Assembly (NCBI GenBank): GCA_029532625.1
Contig: JARFXM010000009.1
Location: 2,666,001-2,730,000 of the forward strand
Length of the DNA: 64,000 nucleotides
Direction of reading: 5' to 3'
Source of the DNA: Lomentospora prolificans
Lineage: Eukaryota; Ascomycota; Sordariomycetes; Microascales; Microascaceae
Of the stretch, positions 46,511 to 57,531 are shown piece after piece. The notes beneath the pieces are model-generated. The model was not told the DNA's origin. It saw only the letters and a list, made by a program, of their open reading frames with translations, and made no database searches. Made by a program: the position numbers and the translations under genes. Position 1 is the stretch's first letter. Every line of letters begins with the position of its first letter.

Positions 46511-47170
46511 ATGCCCTCCAGGCTCCTCCTGCGCGCCGTCCCCCCGCGTCATTTCCCCTCCGTACGACCAGTCGCCGTCCCCGTCGCCCGCCAACCCTTC
46601 ATCACCCTCCCGGGAACCTCCCCGGCTCCCCAAGTCCTCACCGCCTCCCGCCTCCTCCCCTACGCACCCGAACCGCTCTACGACATAATCTCCAACGTCG
46701 ACTCCTACTCCACCTTTGTTCCCTTCTGTAGCGCCTCCAGAGTCACCCACTGGTCCGACCCCCACCCCACCACCGGCCGCCGCTCCCCGACCCAAGCCAC
46801 CCTCCGCGTCGGCTGGGGCGGCTTCGAGGACTCCTTCACGTCCAGGCTCAACTGCGTGCCCTTCTCCTCCGTCGAGGCCATCAGCGGCGAGTCGGCCCAG
46901 CTCATAGCCGACCCCGGCCGCAAGCTCACCAGGAACAACTCGGCGGTGCTCAAGAACCTCTCGACGCGCTGGACCATCGCTCCAAGGACTGTCGCAGGCA
47001 AGGACGGCGCCGAGGTCAACTTGACGATACGTTTCGAGTTTGCGAACCCTCTTTATGCCGCTGTGTCGTCTGCCGTTTCCGAGACGGTTGCTGCCGGCAT
47101 GATTGAGGCCTTTGAAAATCACGCTAGGAAGGCCCTGGATAGGGACGGGACGCTGCGTGGGCCATTGTGA
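46511..47170 (+). CDS. COQ10: mitochondrial coenzyme Q-binding protein Coq10
   Basis: A START-domain protein that binds ubiquinone in the inner mitochondrial membrane and supports its use in respiration and synthesis. One exon, 219 aa. The first about 40 residues are rich in Arg, Pro and Ser and lack acidic residues (MPSRLLLRAVPPRHF), fitting a mitochondrial targeting sequence. The START/polyketide-cyclase fold follows: SRLLPYAPEPLYDIISNVDSY, STFVPFCSASRV, GWGGFEDSFTSRL, WTIAPR and RFEFANPLYAAVSSAV, ending with the C-terminal helix (MIEAFENHARKAL). The family's usual order of blocks is intact. Confidence 0.9.
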   Translation: MPSRLLLRAVPPRHFPSVRPVAVPVARQPFITLPGTSPAPQVLTASRLLPYAPEPLYDIISNVDSYSTFVPFCSASRVTHWSDPHPTTGRRSPTQATLRVGWGGFEDSFTSRLNCVPFSSVEAISGESAQLIADPGRKLTRNNSAVLKNLSTRWTIAPRTVAGKDGAEVNLTIRFEFANPLYAAVSSAVSETVAAGMIEAFENHARKALDRDGTLRGPL

Positions 47171-48229
47171 ACCGATTAAGGCGGCTTGCGACGCGATTGA
47201 CTACTCAAGGAGGGGTTCGAGAGGCTCTTCGTGTAACACTATGGGTTTGCTCGTCTTACACACCCCTCCACTCTGTACAAAACGACATATAGACATAATG
47301 AAATTAGGGCGTTGTTGGCAAGGGGCGTGCGTCAAGTTTTTGGGTTGGTATTTTAGAAGCTGTATAAATCGCATATAGACTCGCCCCATTCCATATGCTC
47401 CGTTTGCCATCCTTCGCCGTGAACCCCAAGTGTTCTTTGTGCTCGGCCGACTTGGGATAGAGATGATCCAGAAGTCTGATAAATACACCAGCAACGAACA
47501 TGTTGGTTCAACCCTCCACTGTTTCGTAAACCCCAGGTGACCGCAGTAACACCCCGTTCAGATGCGTTCGCAAAATCCCACGATCCGCCACCGAGCGAAA
47601 TGTGAAAGAGTCGCCCCCCACCAAAAAATAGCAGGGCCACATGCGGTCGAGAACAAAGATAACGAAAACGAGTTGAGAACGAGAATATACCACCTTCACC
47701 TTTATTCGATAGGCGCCCCAACCCATTGACTTCAGTTTGTCCCGCCATCCTGACCTTCTTTAGGAAGAGAGGGGATTTGTACACTTGGGCCCAAGAACAC
47801 AAAAAACACACAAGACCGCGCGTCCCCAGACAAGGAAAAATGGAAGGACCAATGTAACACAAGGAGCTCGAGGTATCATTCAACAAAAAGGAAAATGATA
47901 AACAGCAGATGGTTCGGAACACCAAGTTGCAGATTTCTAGACAGAACGAAGCTAAAGGCCCCGAAATGGGAGGAAGAGAGAAAATAAAGCAAAAAAAAAA
48001 AGAAGGGGAGAGGGGAATAGACAAAAATCAAAATCGCCATAAGTTTGCCATGTGCGCGCAGATGTGTATCCTACCCTCCCTATCCCATGCCATAAACTCC
48101 CAAAGTTGGCTCACGATCCAACGCTCAAAAACCGAATGACAAATCACACCTCCCATCAAACTACAAAGCATAGCAATCTTGATAGTTTATTTCTTCCTGA
48201 TAAGTGAAATTTTTGTTAGAATCGGACAC
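47171..48229. other. convergent 3' region COQ10 / ubiquitin-like-domain gene
   Basis: 1.06 kb between two stop codons facing each other. A-rich tracts lie near 47930-48030. The minus-strand open frame at 47353-48024 is composed of leader-like, low-complexity sequence and has no domain. No gene is supported. Confidence 0.55.
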
Positions 48230-50491
48230 TCAAAGCGGAGGCGGAAGCTTGTCAATGAACGGATTAGGGGGGGGATAGGCATACTTCTTCCCGCCCTTCT
48301 TGGGCTGCGTGCCGGATACCCAGCCCAGGAATGCGCCTCCTCCACTAGATTTTTTTGACTTCTTTTCTTTCTCGACGTTGACGATATCCACGCCGACAGG
48401 AATATTAGAGCGACCAGGAGGCCTAGGTGGCGCGCCTTGCCAGCCGGGCGGCGGTGGCGGAGGTCCCAACCCTGACTGACGCCGTCCCATCATGGATGGT
48501 GGGGGCATTGGCATTCCGGGACGGTGCGGGACTTTGCCTCCGAGGCGGAAGTGAGGATGGTCCGGGGGTAGCTTGGCTCTGTCTGCAGGTGGCCACATGA
48601 CCATAGTGATTTGCCAGTCAGGTTCTATGACCTTGTCCCAAACCTGGGGGAGGATGATTTCGCCGTTCGGACCGATGAGGTCGAACATTCCGCGTTGTAC
48701 GAGGGGCCCGATGACTTCAATGGATTGGAACGCCTGCTTAATCAGCTCCTCCATTCCCTAAAAAGCACTGTTAGTATGGAATGTCATGTCGTTATACTAG
48801 GGAGAATTGATCTTCCTGTAAGGAAGGAGGATTGGATGGTAACTCACGGGCCAAGTCTGGCAAAGGTGAAAGGGGAAGCTGAACTTCCTACCCACCGCAT
48901 CCTTGAATTTGATGGGGGCCTTCTCCGCCGCCTTCTTCCTTTCCTCCTCCAGTGTCGCCTTCGTCTCCTCTTGCACTTGTTTCTTCAGGGCTTCTTCCTC
49001 TGCCTTCTTCTTCTCGGCGGCGGCGGCAGCGGCAGCGGCAGCGGCAGCAGCTTCCTCCTTTTCCTTCTCTAACTTTTGGCGTAACTCGAGTTCGGCCTTG
49101 ATCTTGGTTTCTTCCGCGAGTTTCTTGCGGTAGGCTTCCTCTTCAGCAACCTTCCTTGCCGCAGCTGCTTTTGCCTCTTCCTCGAGTTTTCGTTCCATCT
49201 CAAGACGTATCCTCGCAGCCTCCTCCGCGCGCCTTATGGCCTCTTCCTCGCGCTTTCTCGCCTCGGCCTGCGCCCTGAGTTCAGCCTCGAACTTTTCTCG
49301 CGCCTCCCTTTGTACGCGCTTGATTTCTTCTTCCCGAGCTTTCCGCTGTTCCTCCTGTGCCTTCCTTTCGGCCTCAAGAGCCTCGCGAGCCGCTTTCTCG
49401 GCCTCCTTCTTTGCTCTTTCGATCTCCTTCTGGGTAGCCTCTTGGGCTTTCTTCATGGCCTCCAACCTCCTGGCAACCGCATCCTCGGTATCTTTCCGGA
49501 TCCTCTCTTCTAATTCTTTCTGCTTCTCAGCCTCGAGCTTCAGTCGTTGCGCCTCGCGATAGGCCTCAAGCTCGGCCTTCATCTTGACCATCTCTGGGTT
49601 GGGGCTAGGCTCTTTCGGCGGTGGAGCAGGAGTCGCGGGCTTCCCGGGAGCCTCAGTTGGTGGGGGAGGAGGAGGATACGTCTGTAGGAATTGCTGCAAA
49701 TGTGGGGGGACGCCGTAGCCGTAGCCGTAGTGATTAGGTGGTTGGTATGGAGCGACGCCGTAGTTGTCCCTAGGGTCCCCAAAATAATTGGCACCGCCGC
49801 TGTTGCTTGACATGGGCGTGAAGGGGTTTGCATAATTGTAAGGTATCACTTGGTTAGTCTGATGGTAGGGGGGCCCCGGCGGCATATGGCCCCCGAAACC
49901 CCCGACAGTACTCTGCGGGTAGCCGGGGGCAGGGGGCCCACCCCGTCCCCCGTAGAAGCCGCCCGGGGGGTGTTGAGGTGCGCCATATCCGCGCCCACCC
50001 CAGTGGGGCGGATAGTCATCTGATTGATCCAGACTGTCGGATTGGGTCGGCGGCGGCCGATGGTAGGAGTTGCGTTCGTAGAGCCTATGCTGGCGGTAGG
50101 GGCGGGCGGACTGGGAACGAGACCGGGACCGTGACCGGCGGTCGTGGCTGACAGACGCTGAGTCTGAAGGGTCGACCTCGTCGTCGTAGCCGTCCTCCCA
50201 GGGGTCGTCTTGCTCGTCGTAGCTGGACTCCTCTTGGTGGGAAGATTCTTCCTCCTCGCTAGAACTCGGTTGCTGGCGATGATGCTGGATACTTATGTGG
50301 CGTGCTCGGCTCCTACGAAAGAAAATCCCCCATCCAGGGGCGCGTGTCAGCTGAATTTAACCTTGCGACGAGCGTCGTGCTTGGAAACCGAAAGCGAAAC
50401 AAGAACGAGAGACCAAGAGGTAGAAACAGAAACAGAAAGAGCTGGGTTGGGGGACGGGGAGGCCTCGTAGGGACAGGGCGACTAACGTCAT
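48230..50491 (-). CDS. ubiquitin-like-domain protein with long coiled coil
   Basis: Main exons are 50312-48848 and 48757-48230. A five-base first exon (50491-50487, ATGAC) joined by a GTTAGT donor and a TAG acceptor gives an in-frame start MTSRARHIS and 665 aa in total; the 5' junction is a prediction. The N-terminal part is disordered, Ser/Arg and acidic, then Gly/Pro/Tyr-rich. From about residue 245 a charged single helix/coiled coil of some 240 residues follows (Glu/Lys/Arg/Ala), including 13 Ala in a row. A ubiquitin-like fold follows (IKFKDAVGRKFSFPFHLCQTWPGMEELI through LPQVWDKVIEPDWQITMVMWP), a domain common in large filamentous-fungus proteins. A Pro-rich tail ends the chain. No enzyme motif. 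Function unknown; the shape suggests a scaffold. Confidence 0.8.
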
Positions 50492-53400
50492 TTGGACTGA
50501 GGTAGTAATATGCACCCTTTACTCGCGACAATCTGAACAGAGAGCCGGAGCAAAGGTACACACGTAGGAAGGAGGGGAGAGGGGAGTTCAGCAAAAGCCT
50601 ATTCCAAGGTGGAGGTGGGGGGTAATGGATTGAAGGCGGACGGTAAGAACCCAGACGCCTTCTCCACTCTTTGCAGTTTTTAGGTTTTGACGGTCGAGCC
50701 GGGTTCTGAAATCGATCGACTACCGCAAAAGATTGGGGAGAGACAGGTACACTTGATTAAGAGAAGACCCGTCAGATGGGCATCCGCTTTTGGTGGCGTG
50801 CGTATGACTACTTTGGTCGCGACGACGTTGACAGGGCGGTGCGGGGGTTGCAGAGAGGCAACGCGAAGCAGGAGGAATCAATGACAGCAGCAGCACGGCG
50901 CAGAGAGAGATCTGTTTCGGCTGCGGAGGCTACAAAAATCCGGCCGTGGAGGTTGCAGTGTTGCGGTGTGCAGCAAAGTGGTAAAAATAGAGGGAGAAAA
51001 TAAGAAGGTAGCGAGTACTTCGTAGTAGCGCCAGTAATAGTGGGAGTTCGAGGCCAGCAAGGAAGCAGGACACAAGTCAAGAAGGTGTAAACTAGGAGGG
51101 GCGGGATTGGATCAATGCTGGGCGGTCGATGGATTTAGAAAATTTTGCGAATGACGGAGGAAAGAAGGCTGTGTTTTCTTTTGGCAATTAACAAGGTTGG
51201 ATTCCAGAGGAGCTTACTGTACAGCAGCTGGCTGAGGGAGACGCAGCGGCGGGAGAGACTGTTGCTTTTAAACGGACGGGCGACGCTGTTGGGCTGTAAT
51301 GCCGGCGATTGGGTGCCAGAAACGGTGTGCGGTGTGCGAGTAATCGGGAGTCAAGCAGGCGGTGTTTTTTCGTGGATTGACGATGGGGCCTAGAAAGTCA
51401 AAGAAGTGTCGAATCCGCAAGGTGCCAGTTGCAGGTTGCACTGCCAGGCTGGTGGGTCGGTCTGTGTCTCTTGAAGTGTCTGTCTGGCCTGGGCGTGATG
51501 TCTATATGTACGGATGCGGGCGGGACATGGACGGGGACTGGACGTGCAGCCAGCCAAAAACCAGGGCAAAGTTACAGATGACAGCACGGGGTAAGAAGCT
51601 AGGACACTAGGCACCGGATAGGGCGAAAACAGGGGAGAAATTTTTAGACAAGATGAGGATTCAGGGCACACAATTGATGAAGTGGACAGTGGTGGCGGCA
51701 TGGGTAAGAGGCTGGCTGGGTTGGAAGTGACCCTTGATTGGAGCCCAAGGTGAGAGGTGAAAGGAGAGTTGGGACTCAAGGACCCATCAATCTGTTCTGG
51801 CTTGTGGTGATGCCCGCACGACAACCTCAAAGAAGGTTCCCCCGAACAGTAAACACCGTGCCGGTAGGGTGGTATAGAAGCTCATGTATCGAAGTTACCG
51901 AGGATACAACACCGCAACGTGGTTGTCAGACATATACGAAGTAACAAAAACTGTTGTTCTCTGTGGCCAATATATATTATGGTTGCTCAAAGTTTGTTTT
52001 GTTATGGTCGATGGTGGGATGAGAGGGGTGAAGTGTGGAGGGAGAGGGAATCGGAACGGCAAACGGTGGGGGGGAACCACCAGTCTTGCCAGGATAATTG
52101 ATTATGGGTAAAAGTCGGAGGAGCAAGAAAAATTAGGGGTGAAGGATGCCCTGCACAGAGTCCAGGGGTGTGGTCAGCCAATAACATCCATAACCCATTT
52201 GATTGAGTGTCTCAGTAGCCTTTTAACTGACTGGGGAAGCCAGAACCGGGATCCGAGGCGTGCATCGATACATCATCGCTTGAGGCCAGCTTTGGTTGTG
52301 GTGATGAGCGGACCACACGCCCTATTACGGCATCTCATACAAGGCTACCTTGGTACCTAAAATCACTGATGTCTGGTTGGTGAAGATCAAAACGTGGTCA
52401 CGATATGACAACTGTCGGGGGCACCAAGGGGAGGATGCTGCACTTCCGAAGATAAAAGGAAGGCGGCTTTCGCCAGGTACATGTCATGGCCGAAGCATTT
52501 CAGATCCAGACTCATCGAGGGTAACGAGAACAATCATAACGTGATTCAGAAGGGCCAGCAAGTCATGTGTTCCCGCCGATGGCGTGGAAGCGGGGCGAGG
52601 CGTCCGGTCGGTTGTTTTTTTTCCTTTTGGGCGGGGGGAAGGAACAATACAAGTTTCCAGCTGGAGGGGTAATGGGACAATTCGCGAACCACGGTCTTAC
52701 TTGGCTTCGTACAAGCAAAGGTCAAAGTGGCGGAAGACCAATCCCCAACCCGTTATTGATCGCTTCCCTACCAGGACCAAGGCCCACAACTGCACCTTGT
52801 CCTGCGCCTTGTTCCCAGAAGGCCAACGATGCATCGTTACTCTGCACGCAGTGCCGCTGTCGGCAGGAAGGTTCTCGACTTTATTGGATCGGTCCTCGCT
52901 GGTGCCTGTAGAACTGCATTGGTGTCTAGGCCGCCAGCTCTCGTTTCTCGCCCGTTGTTTCGTTCCACGGTGGTCGAGGCGGATGAACAACTACGAGGGT
53001 ACATGTTCAGCGTAGCAGTAGCCCCAGAGTAGAGCTGTGTTGTCCGCTGAATAAAATGTATGGTGGGAACAATCTGACTCCCGTCCGGCAAACGCCGGTG
53101 TAAAGAAAAAGGGCAAAGAAAAAGGAGTGGAGAATGCGGGAAGTCCCGTTAACCCTTGTCAACACTGTGCCCCCTGATGCTGCCCCTGGCAACGATCAGT
53201 CAGCTGTTGACTTTGCCTCCAACACCTCCGGCCATGCTTCTACTGGGACTTTTGACTGAGTCATCCAAGTCCACAAAGAGAGTGTGTGGCTCGGCTGTTC
53301 TTGGAGCTGGACGACATTGTTTTCAGGGTTTCAGATCCAATATCTCATCTTAGAATTCGTCAGACTCAGCTCGATTTTAGCCCGTGGGGTTATCGGCGAT

Positions 53401-53665
53401 CGGCACTTCCACGATGCTAATCTAGCCGGCCAACCCAGATATATGATCGAGGCACATCAGAAAACGTAGCTATACGGGAAGGAAATAGCATTAAGCATTA
53501 TGCATTCGAAATATATACTAGTAAATATATTTTTTGATCCCATCCGAATAAAACCGACTCGGAGCGGCTATCCCAATCCATCGTTCCTCAGCACATTACT
53601 CGGCTCTATAAAGCCGCTACCAAGTAGCGCGGCTAGCATCTCGTCCTGAAGGAGAACCTCACCGC
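50492..53665. other. intergenic (3.2 kb)
   Basis: Lies upstream of the ubiquitin-like-domain gene and downstream of the glycerophosphodiesterase gene. It holds one GCTGGCTGG (51711-51719). Open frames such as 52584-53015 and 51390-51830 have no recognisable motif, no splice continuation and unsettled codon use, so I do not call a gene. Its length is high for this gene-dense half. Confidence 0.5.
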
Positions 53666-54922
53666 TTAGAACAGGTTGAAGCAGTTGGCATAGAAAGTGA
53701 CGGTGGCGCTCCAATCGGAGAAGACTCCGCGAACTCCGACGTCCTGGGCGAGAACGTGCAAGAGCTTGAAGACGTCGCCGTCAGTGTTGATGGCGTCGGC
53801 AATGGTAGAGTAGTAGTAGCCGCCGTGAGAGCCATCACCGAGGAAGCCAGAGCGCTCAAGAGACCAAGTGATAATGTCAAGGCCGAGCTCTTTGGCCTTC
53901 TTGGCGTAGACGCTGGGAACAATGTTGTTGTTGTCGTCGAGAGCAACGAGGTACTGGAGAGGAGGAGCGACGATGCGCACGCCGTCAGCGGCGCGCTCGG
54001 TGAGCTTCTCGGTAGCAACGGGCAATGTCTCCGGGGTCTCGCCCTCAGAGTCCAAGAACACGGCCTGCTTGCCGAACTCAGGCTCCGCAGCAATCCAGTA
54101 AAGGATGTCGTCGTAGAGGAAAGACTGGGGGAAGACGCGCGAGGGGTCAATTCCGGCAGCCTTGTACTCGTCGATGAGCTGCTGGGCATATTTCTCTTGG
54201 GTGTAGTCACCCTCGAAGGGCATCTCAACCTCAGGGGTCTTGAGCTCGGGGGTAAAGAGAAGACCGAGGCTGTCGGTGAGCTCAATGTGTTCCTTGTGGG
54301 TCAACAGAGTGCCGCACGAAGCGTACAAGTCGGTCGAATAGGCAGGGGTGCCGTTAAGGAACTCTTCGGGGGTGGTGGCATTACGGTTGGAGCCGTCCAC
54401 CTTGGCGCAGAGCGTCTTGAACTCGGCGAGGGTGATGTCGCTAGTGCAGCACTTGGCACTGGCAGCGGTGCCACCAGAAGCGGGAGAGAAGGGCTTGGTG
54501 CACTTGGCGTTGAGCTCGGGGATGGCGACGATGTTAGTGGTAGACGCCAGATCGCACTGAGAGTGGCGGCAGACAAGCTGGCGGTCGCTGGTGAAAGCGA
54601 CGTCGCACTCGAGGATCCCAGCACCCATGCGGGCACCAGCCATGTTAGACTCAAGACTGTGCTCGGGCATCATGAGGGTACCACCACCACGATGGGCGAC
54701 GCTCCAGACGGAGGGCTTGTAGCTCTTCTTGGTGTTCATGCAGGTCGTGAGCTTCTCCTTGAGGTCGCTCTCCTCCATGTCGTCGACGAGGAAGAAGGGC
54801 CTGGGGCCCAATTGGGCGACCTTGATGGCGCCTGTAGAGGGCTTGCATGAGCCCGTCTTGTTGGCGGGCGCGGCGGAGGCCAGGCTGAGGCCGAGGGCAA
54901 AGGCAGCGTACTTCAACTGCAT
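53666..54922 (-). CDS. secreted glycerophosphodiester phosphodiesterase
   Basis: Hydrolyses glycerophosphodiesters to glycerol 3-phosphate and an alcohol, probably outside the cell to recover phosphate or choline/inositol. Single exon, 418 aa. It has a signal peptide (MQLKYAAFALGLSLASAAPA). The GDPD core starts at about residue 75: SVAHRGGGTLMMPEHSLESN, then ILECDVAFTSDRQLVCRHS. HRGG, ExD and the second His (CRHSQCDL) match the catalytic and metal-binding residues. Eight or more Cys in the mature chain fit a secreted protein, and NAT and NGT sequons are present. It is AIPELN/CCTSDITLAEFK-type, in the group of longer fungal GDPDs. The 364-residue plus-strand frame inside it (53756-54850) is a mirror artefact of high-GC codon use. 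Confidence 0.9.
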   Translation of the reverse strand: MQLKYAAFALGLSLASAAPANKTGSCKPSTGAIKVAQLGPRPFFLVDDMEESDLKEKLTTCMNTKKSYKPSVWSVAHRGGGTLMMPEHSLESNMAGARMGAGILECDVAFTSDRQLVCRHSQCDLASTTNIVAIPELNAKCTKPFSPASGGTAASAKCCTSDITLAEFKTLCAKVDGSNRNATTPEEFLNGTPAYSTDLYASCGTLLTHKEHIELTDSLGLLFTPELKTPEVEMPFEGDYTQEKYAQQLIDEYKAAGIDPSRVFPQSFLYDDILYWIAAEPEFGKQAVFLDSEGETPETLPVATEKLTERAADGVRIVAPPLQYLVALDDNNNIVPSVYAKKAKELGLDIITWSLERSGFLGDGSHGGYYYSTIADAINTDGDVFKLLHVLAQDVGVRGVFSDWSATVTFYANCFNLF

Positions 54923-55890
54923 CTTAAATTATGCGGTAGACTTGGATACTAAGCTTTGATGAGTCAACTTTCGTCAATGGGCAGAAAGAACCTGGAAAGA
55001 GCGACGGGGAGCCTGATGATAAGAGCTTATCGTCAGGGTGCCTTGATCAACGGGATCAGCATGACGACCAACGCCGGGGCAGGAGGGCCCTTAAAAGGTC
55101 AATTGATAATAATCGCAGGCTTACTCTCAACTTCATCCACATGCATGCTGATCAGCGTTGCCACAGCCCGCGGGATGCAGCGCTGAATCCCCCTCTTTCA
55201 TTTAGCATCCCTACCCACCCTCGGTGAAGGTATTTACTATTGTAGGTTAATTAAGTTTACTTGCCCCGGACCTAGAACCTGGTTTCAGACGTTACTTATC
55301 CCATGGAGGCAAGTAATTACCGCGCTAGGTAGGGCCGTGAGCGGCATCTTGCGGGAAGCTTTTGGTGGGTGAAGGGCACGTGGAGGAGCTCGTTGGTAAT
55401 CAAAGATCGACAATCCCACGTTACCAAGACGCCGGCGCCCACAAATTCCCTCCTCTCTCTCGTTGCTCTGAGCTCCCACCTCAATCTTATCTTCCATGCA
55501 GAGTTACATCCGCCCCGGTTATAATAAGATGCGTGCCTTGTTGCACGCCTGTTATTTGCCATCGCGTTGAGTATGGCACCAGCGGATCCCCTTGCGCATT
55601 GTGGGCGGTCTTTGGCATCGACCCAAAGAAAGGAAATAACAGCAGCATACGACAAGCAAAAGCTACTGAAATCGCGCATGCGTGCTCCGGAGTGAAAAGC
55701 CCTTGGCGGGTCCTGAGATCATCTTATCATCGTCATAGAGAAGCCGCTTGGTCGGTCCACTCTGTTGGCGCCTGCACGCAATCGCTATTTCCGTTTCAAT
55801 TCGTCCGAAGGTTTATCCATGGGATAGATGAAGCGGGACGCCCGGGGTGGCAGAAGGAAAAAACGACGCAAAACTACCATTACACATTAT
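54923..55890. other. intergenic (GDPD promoter side, 1.0 kb)
   Basis: 968 bp between the GDPD start and the EMC2 stop, both on the minus strand. It should hold the GDPD promoter. No coding sequence is supported; the plus-strand frame 55362-56009 overlaps the EMC2 3' exon and has no motif. Confidence 0.5.
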
Positions 55891-57075
55891 TTATCGTACA
55901 ACCTGAGCTTCGTCCTTGGCGAGGAGCTGCCGGGTGGCCTCGATCTCAGACTCGTCATAGCCTTGCCACTGGGCGTCACCAGCACCATAACGCCTCACAA
56001 TCTCACTAAGCTTCGCCGTCGCCTGTTGATTCAAGGCCTCCAAGATATCCTTCGATGGAAGCGACATGCCTTCCTCATCTGCCTGTTTTGAAGGCTTAAG
56101 AAGCTTGGGATCACGAAGAATAGTGCCCGTAACCTATGACTATGTTAGAGCGGGACCCCAATGGCTTAGTCTCGTTTGTCAATGGCGATGTCATACCTGC
56201 TTAAGCCCATAGTATCCGCGTAGGTAGTCGTCGCAGAGCTCAATGCTTCGGCAAAATCTCTTCACTGATTCCGCAAAGTACTTGGTTGAGCCACCATCTG
56301 CGGTGGCGGTACCCGCCATGTACAACACCTCTCCTAGTCTCGCGTGCATCTATAGCCTCAGAAGTCAGTGTTAGGCACACAATGGCACAGACAGATCCCC
56401 TACTCACATTCCAAGAGTTCGCTTGGAGAACAAGAACCTCCTCCAGCGCATAGATCGATTGCGCATATAGACCTTGCGAAAGGTAGAGGTCTGACAGTTC
56501 CGACCATCCCTCTGCGTCCGTGGGCGAATAGTCCAGGAGTTTAACCAAGTTCGCTATCGCTTCAGATGTCCGCCCCATAGATTTGAGTAACGCAACTCGA
56601 CGCTTCGCAATGGGCTAAAAACGGGGCTGGTCAACATAACTGGCGTTGCAGGCAAATCACAAGTTCAAACTCCGTCGCGAGTCGCACTTACAATATTTGT
56701 CGGGCCATCCTGTCCAGACAATAACGACTCATATTCCTTGAGAATGGCTTCTAGTTCGGCGTCATTAGAAGCCTTTGCCTCTTTTGCCAGGCCCTTGAAT
56801 GCCATTATCCGTTCGTTCTCGCCTCCAAATCTCCCTACGAGCCTCTCTAGGAACTCAAAAGCGGATTGGTCATCACCTGTCCTCAAACAAGCTATGAGGA
56901 GGTTCTCGTAGATCATCCATAATTCTGGCGTTTCGGTTGCGGTGAAAAGGGACACAAGCGGCGAGGTCGAGAAGGCTTTGGGGTTGTTTCGGAGAACTGT
57001 TGGGGCTTGCTGTGCAAGCTCGAGGACTTCTTTGTTGGACAGGTACCCCTGGGGGCGAAGAAGAGAGGGCACCAT
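55891..57075 (-). CDS. EMC2: ER membrane protein complex subunit 2 (EMC2)
   Basis: A cytosolic TPR subunit of the EMC, which inserts tail-anchored and multi-pass membrane proteins into the ER. Exons 57075-56692, 56614-56408, 56349-56197 and 56133-55891 encode 328 aa. The start is MVPSLLRPQGYLS, fitting the family; an in-frame ATG 17 codons upstream (57126) is possible but gives an unusual N-terminus. TPR-like helices run through the middle: ELWMIYENLLIACLRTGDDQSAFEFLERL, PIAKRRVALLKSMGRTSEAIANLVKLL, DAEGWSELSDLYLSQGLYAQSIYALEEVL and MHARLGEVLYMAGTATADGG. RGYYGLKQVTGTIL is the conserved end of the TPR part. The C-terminal tail is short and charged. All three internal introns are under 95 nt. 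Confidence 0.92.
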
Positions 57076-57531
57076 AGCCTTAATATGTGAATAACTGGCG
57101 GGAAGGGTATTAGTAGTTATATTCAATGTGGCTTCTGGTGTCTTCGTGGAGCTTTGCGATGCTCAACATCATGATCGTCTGCCAGAATGACACCTCCAGC
57201 ACCTTCCCAAGCTAGAAGGATCTTCCGATGATAACCCGGCCCTCAGAGTGCAGCTTTACGAGCACAAAGTTTCTACACAGTTAAATGTATTATATACTGT
57301 GGTGGACACTGTGTCCCCACCACAAGATAAAGCAGCAGATTTTTTTTCTTTCTCGTGGCAGCGACTTTCTTTCCTTTTCCTCAAGTTTAGGTGCCAATTT
57401 CAACTTCGGAGGATGCGTATTCTTTTACGCAACCTACCCCTTGCCGTTGGATAATTCCGCCGGACGCAAGAGGAAGAAACGTATATCTATCTCTCGCACA
57501 CGCAATTATCCAGGCAAGCACCCCATCCAGG
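57076..57531. promoter_or_regulatory. EMC2 / Trm140 divergent promoter region
   Basis: 456 bp between start codons pointing away from each other. Pyrimidine-rich sequence from about 57340 on is the likely leader of the tRNA methyltransferase gene. No named element stands out. Confidence 0.45.

Noticed and set aside
49236..49562. Ser/Ala/Phe-rich plus-strand frame
   Set aside because: Antisense of the coiled-coil region; its composition only mirrors Glu/Lys/Arg codons.
52584..53015. Two overlapping plus-strand frames in the 3.2-kb gap
   Set aside because: Overlap in different frames with no motif or plausible splice continuation.
53756..54850. 364-codon open frame on the plus strand
   Set aside because: It is the exact antisense of the GDPD gene, whose protein has catalytic motifs and a signal peptide; long mirror frames are common in GC-rich coding DNA.
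57076..57126. Upstream ATG for EMC2
   Set aside because: Adds 17 residues not typical of the family; MVPSLLRPQG fits the usual start.
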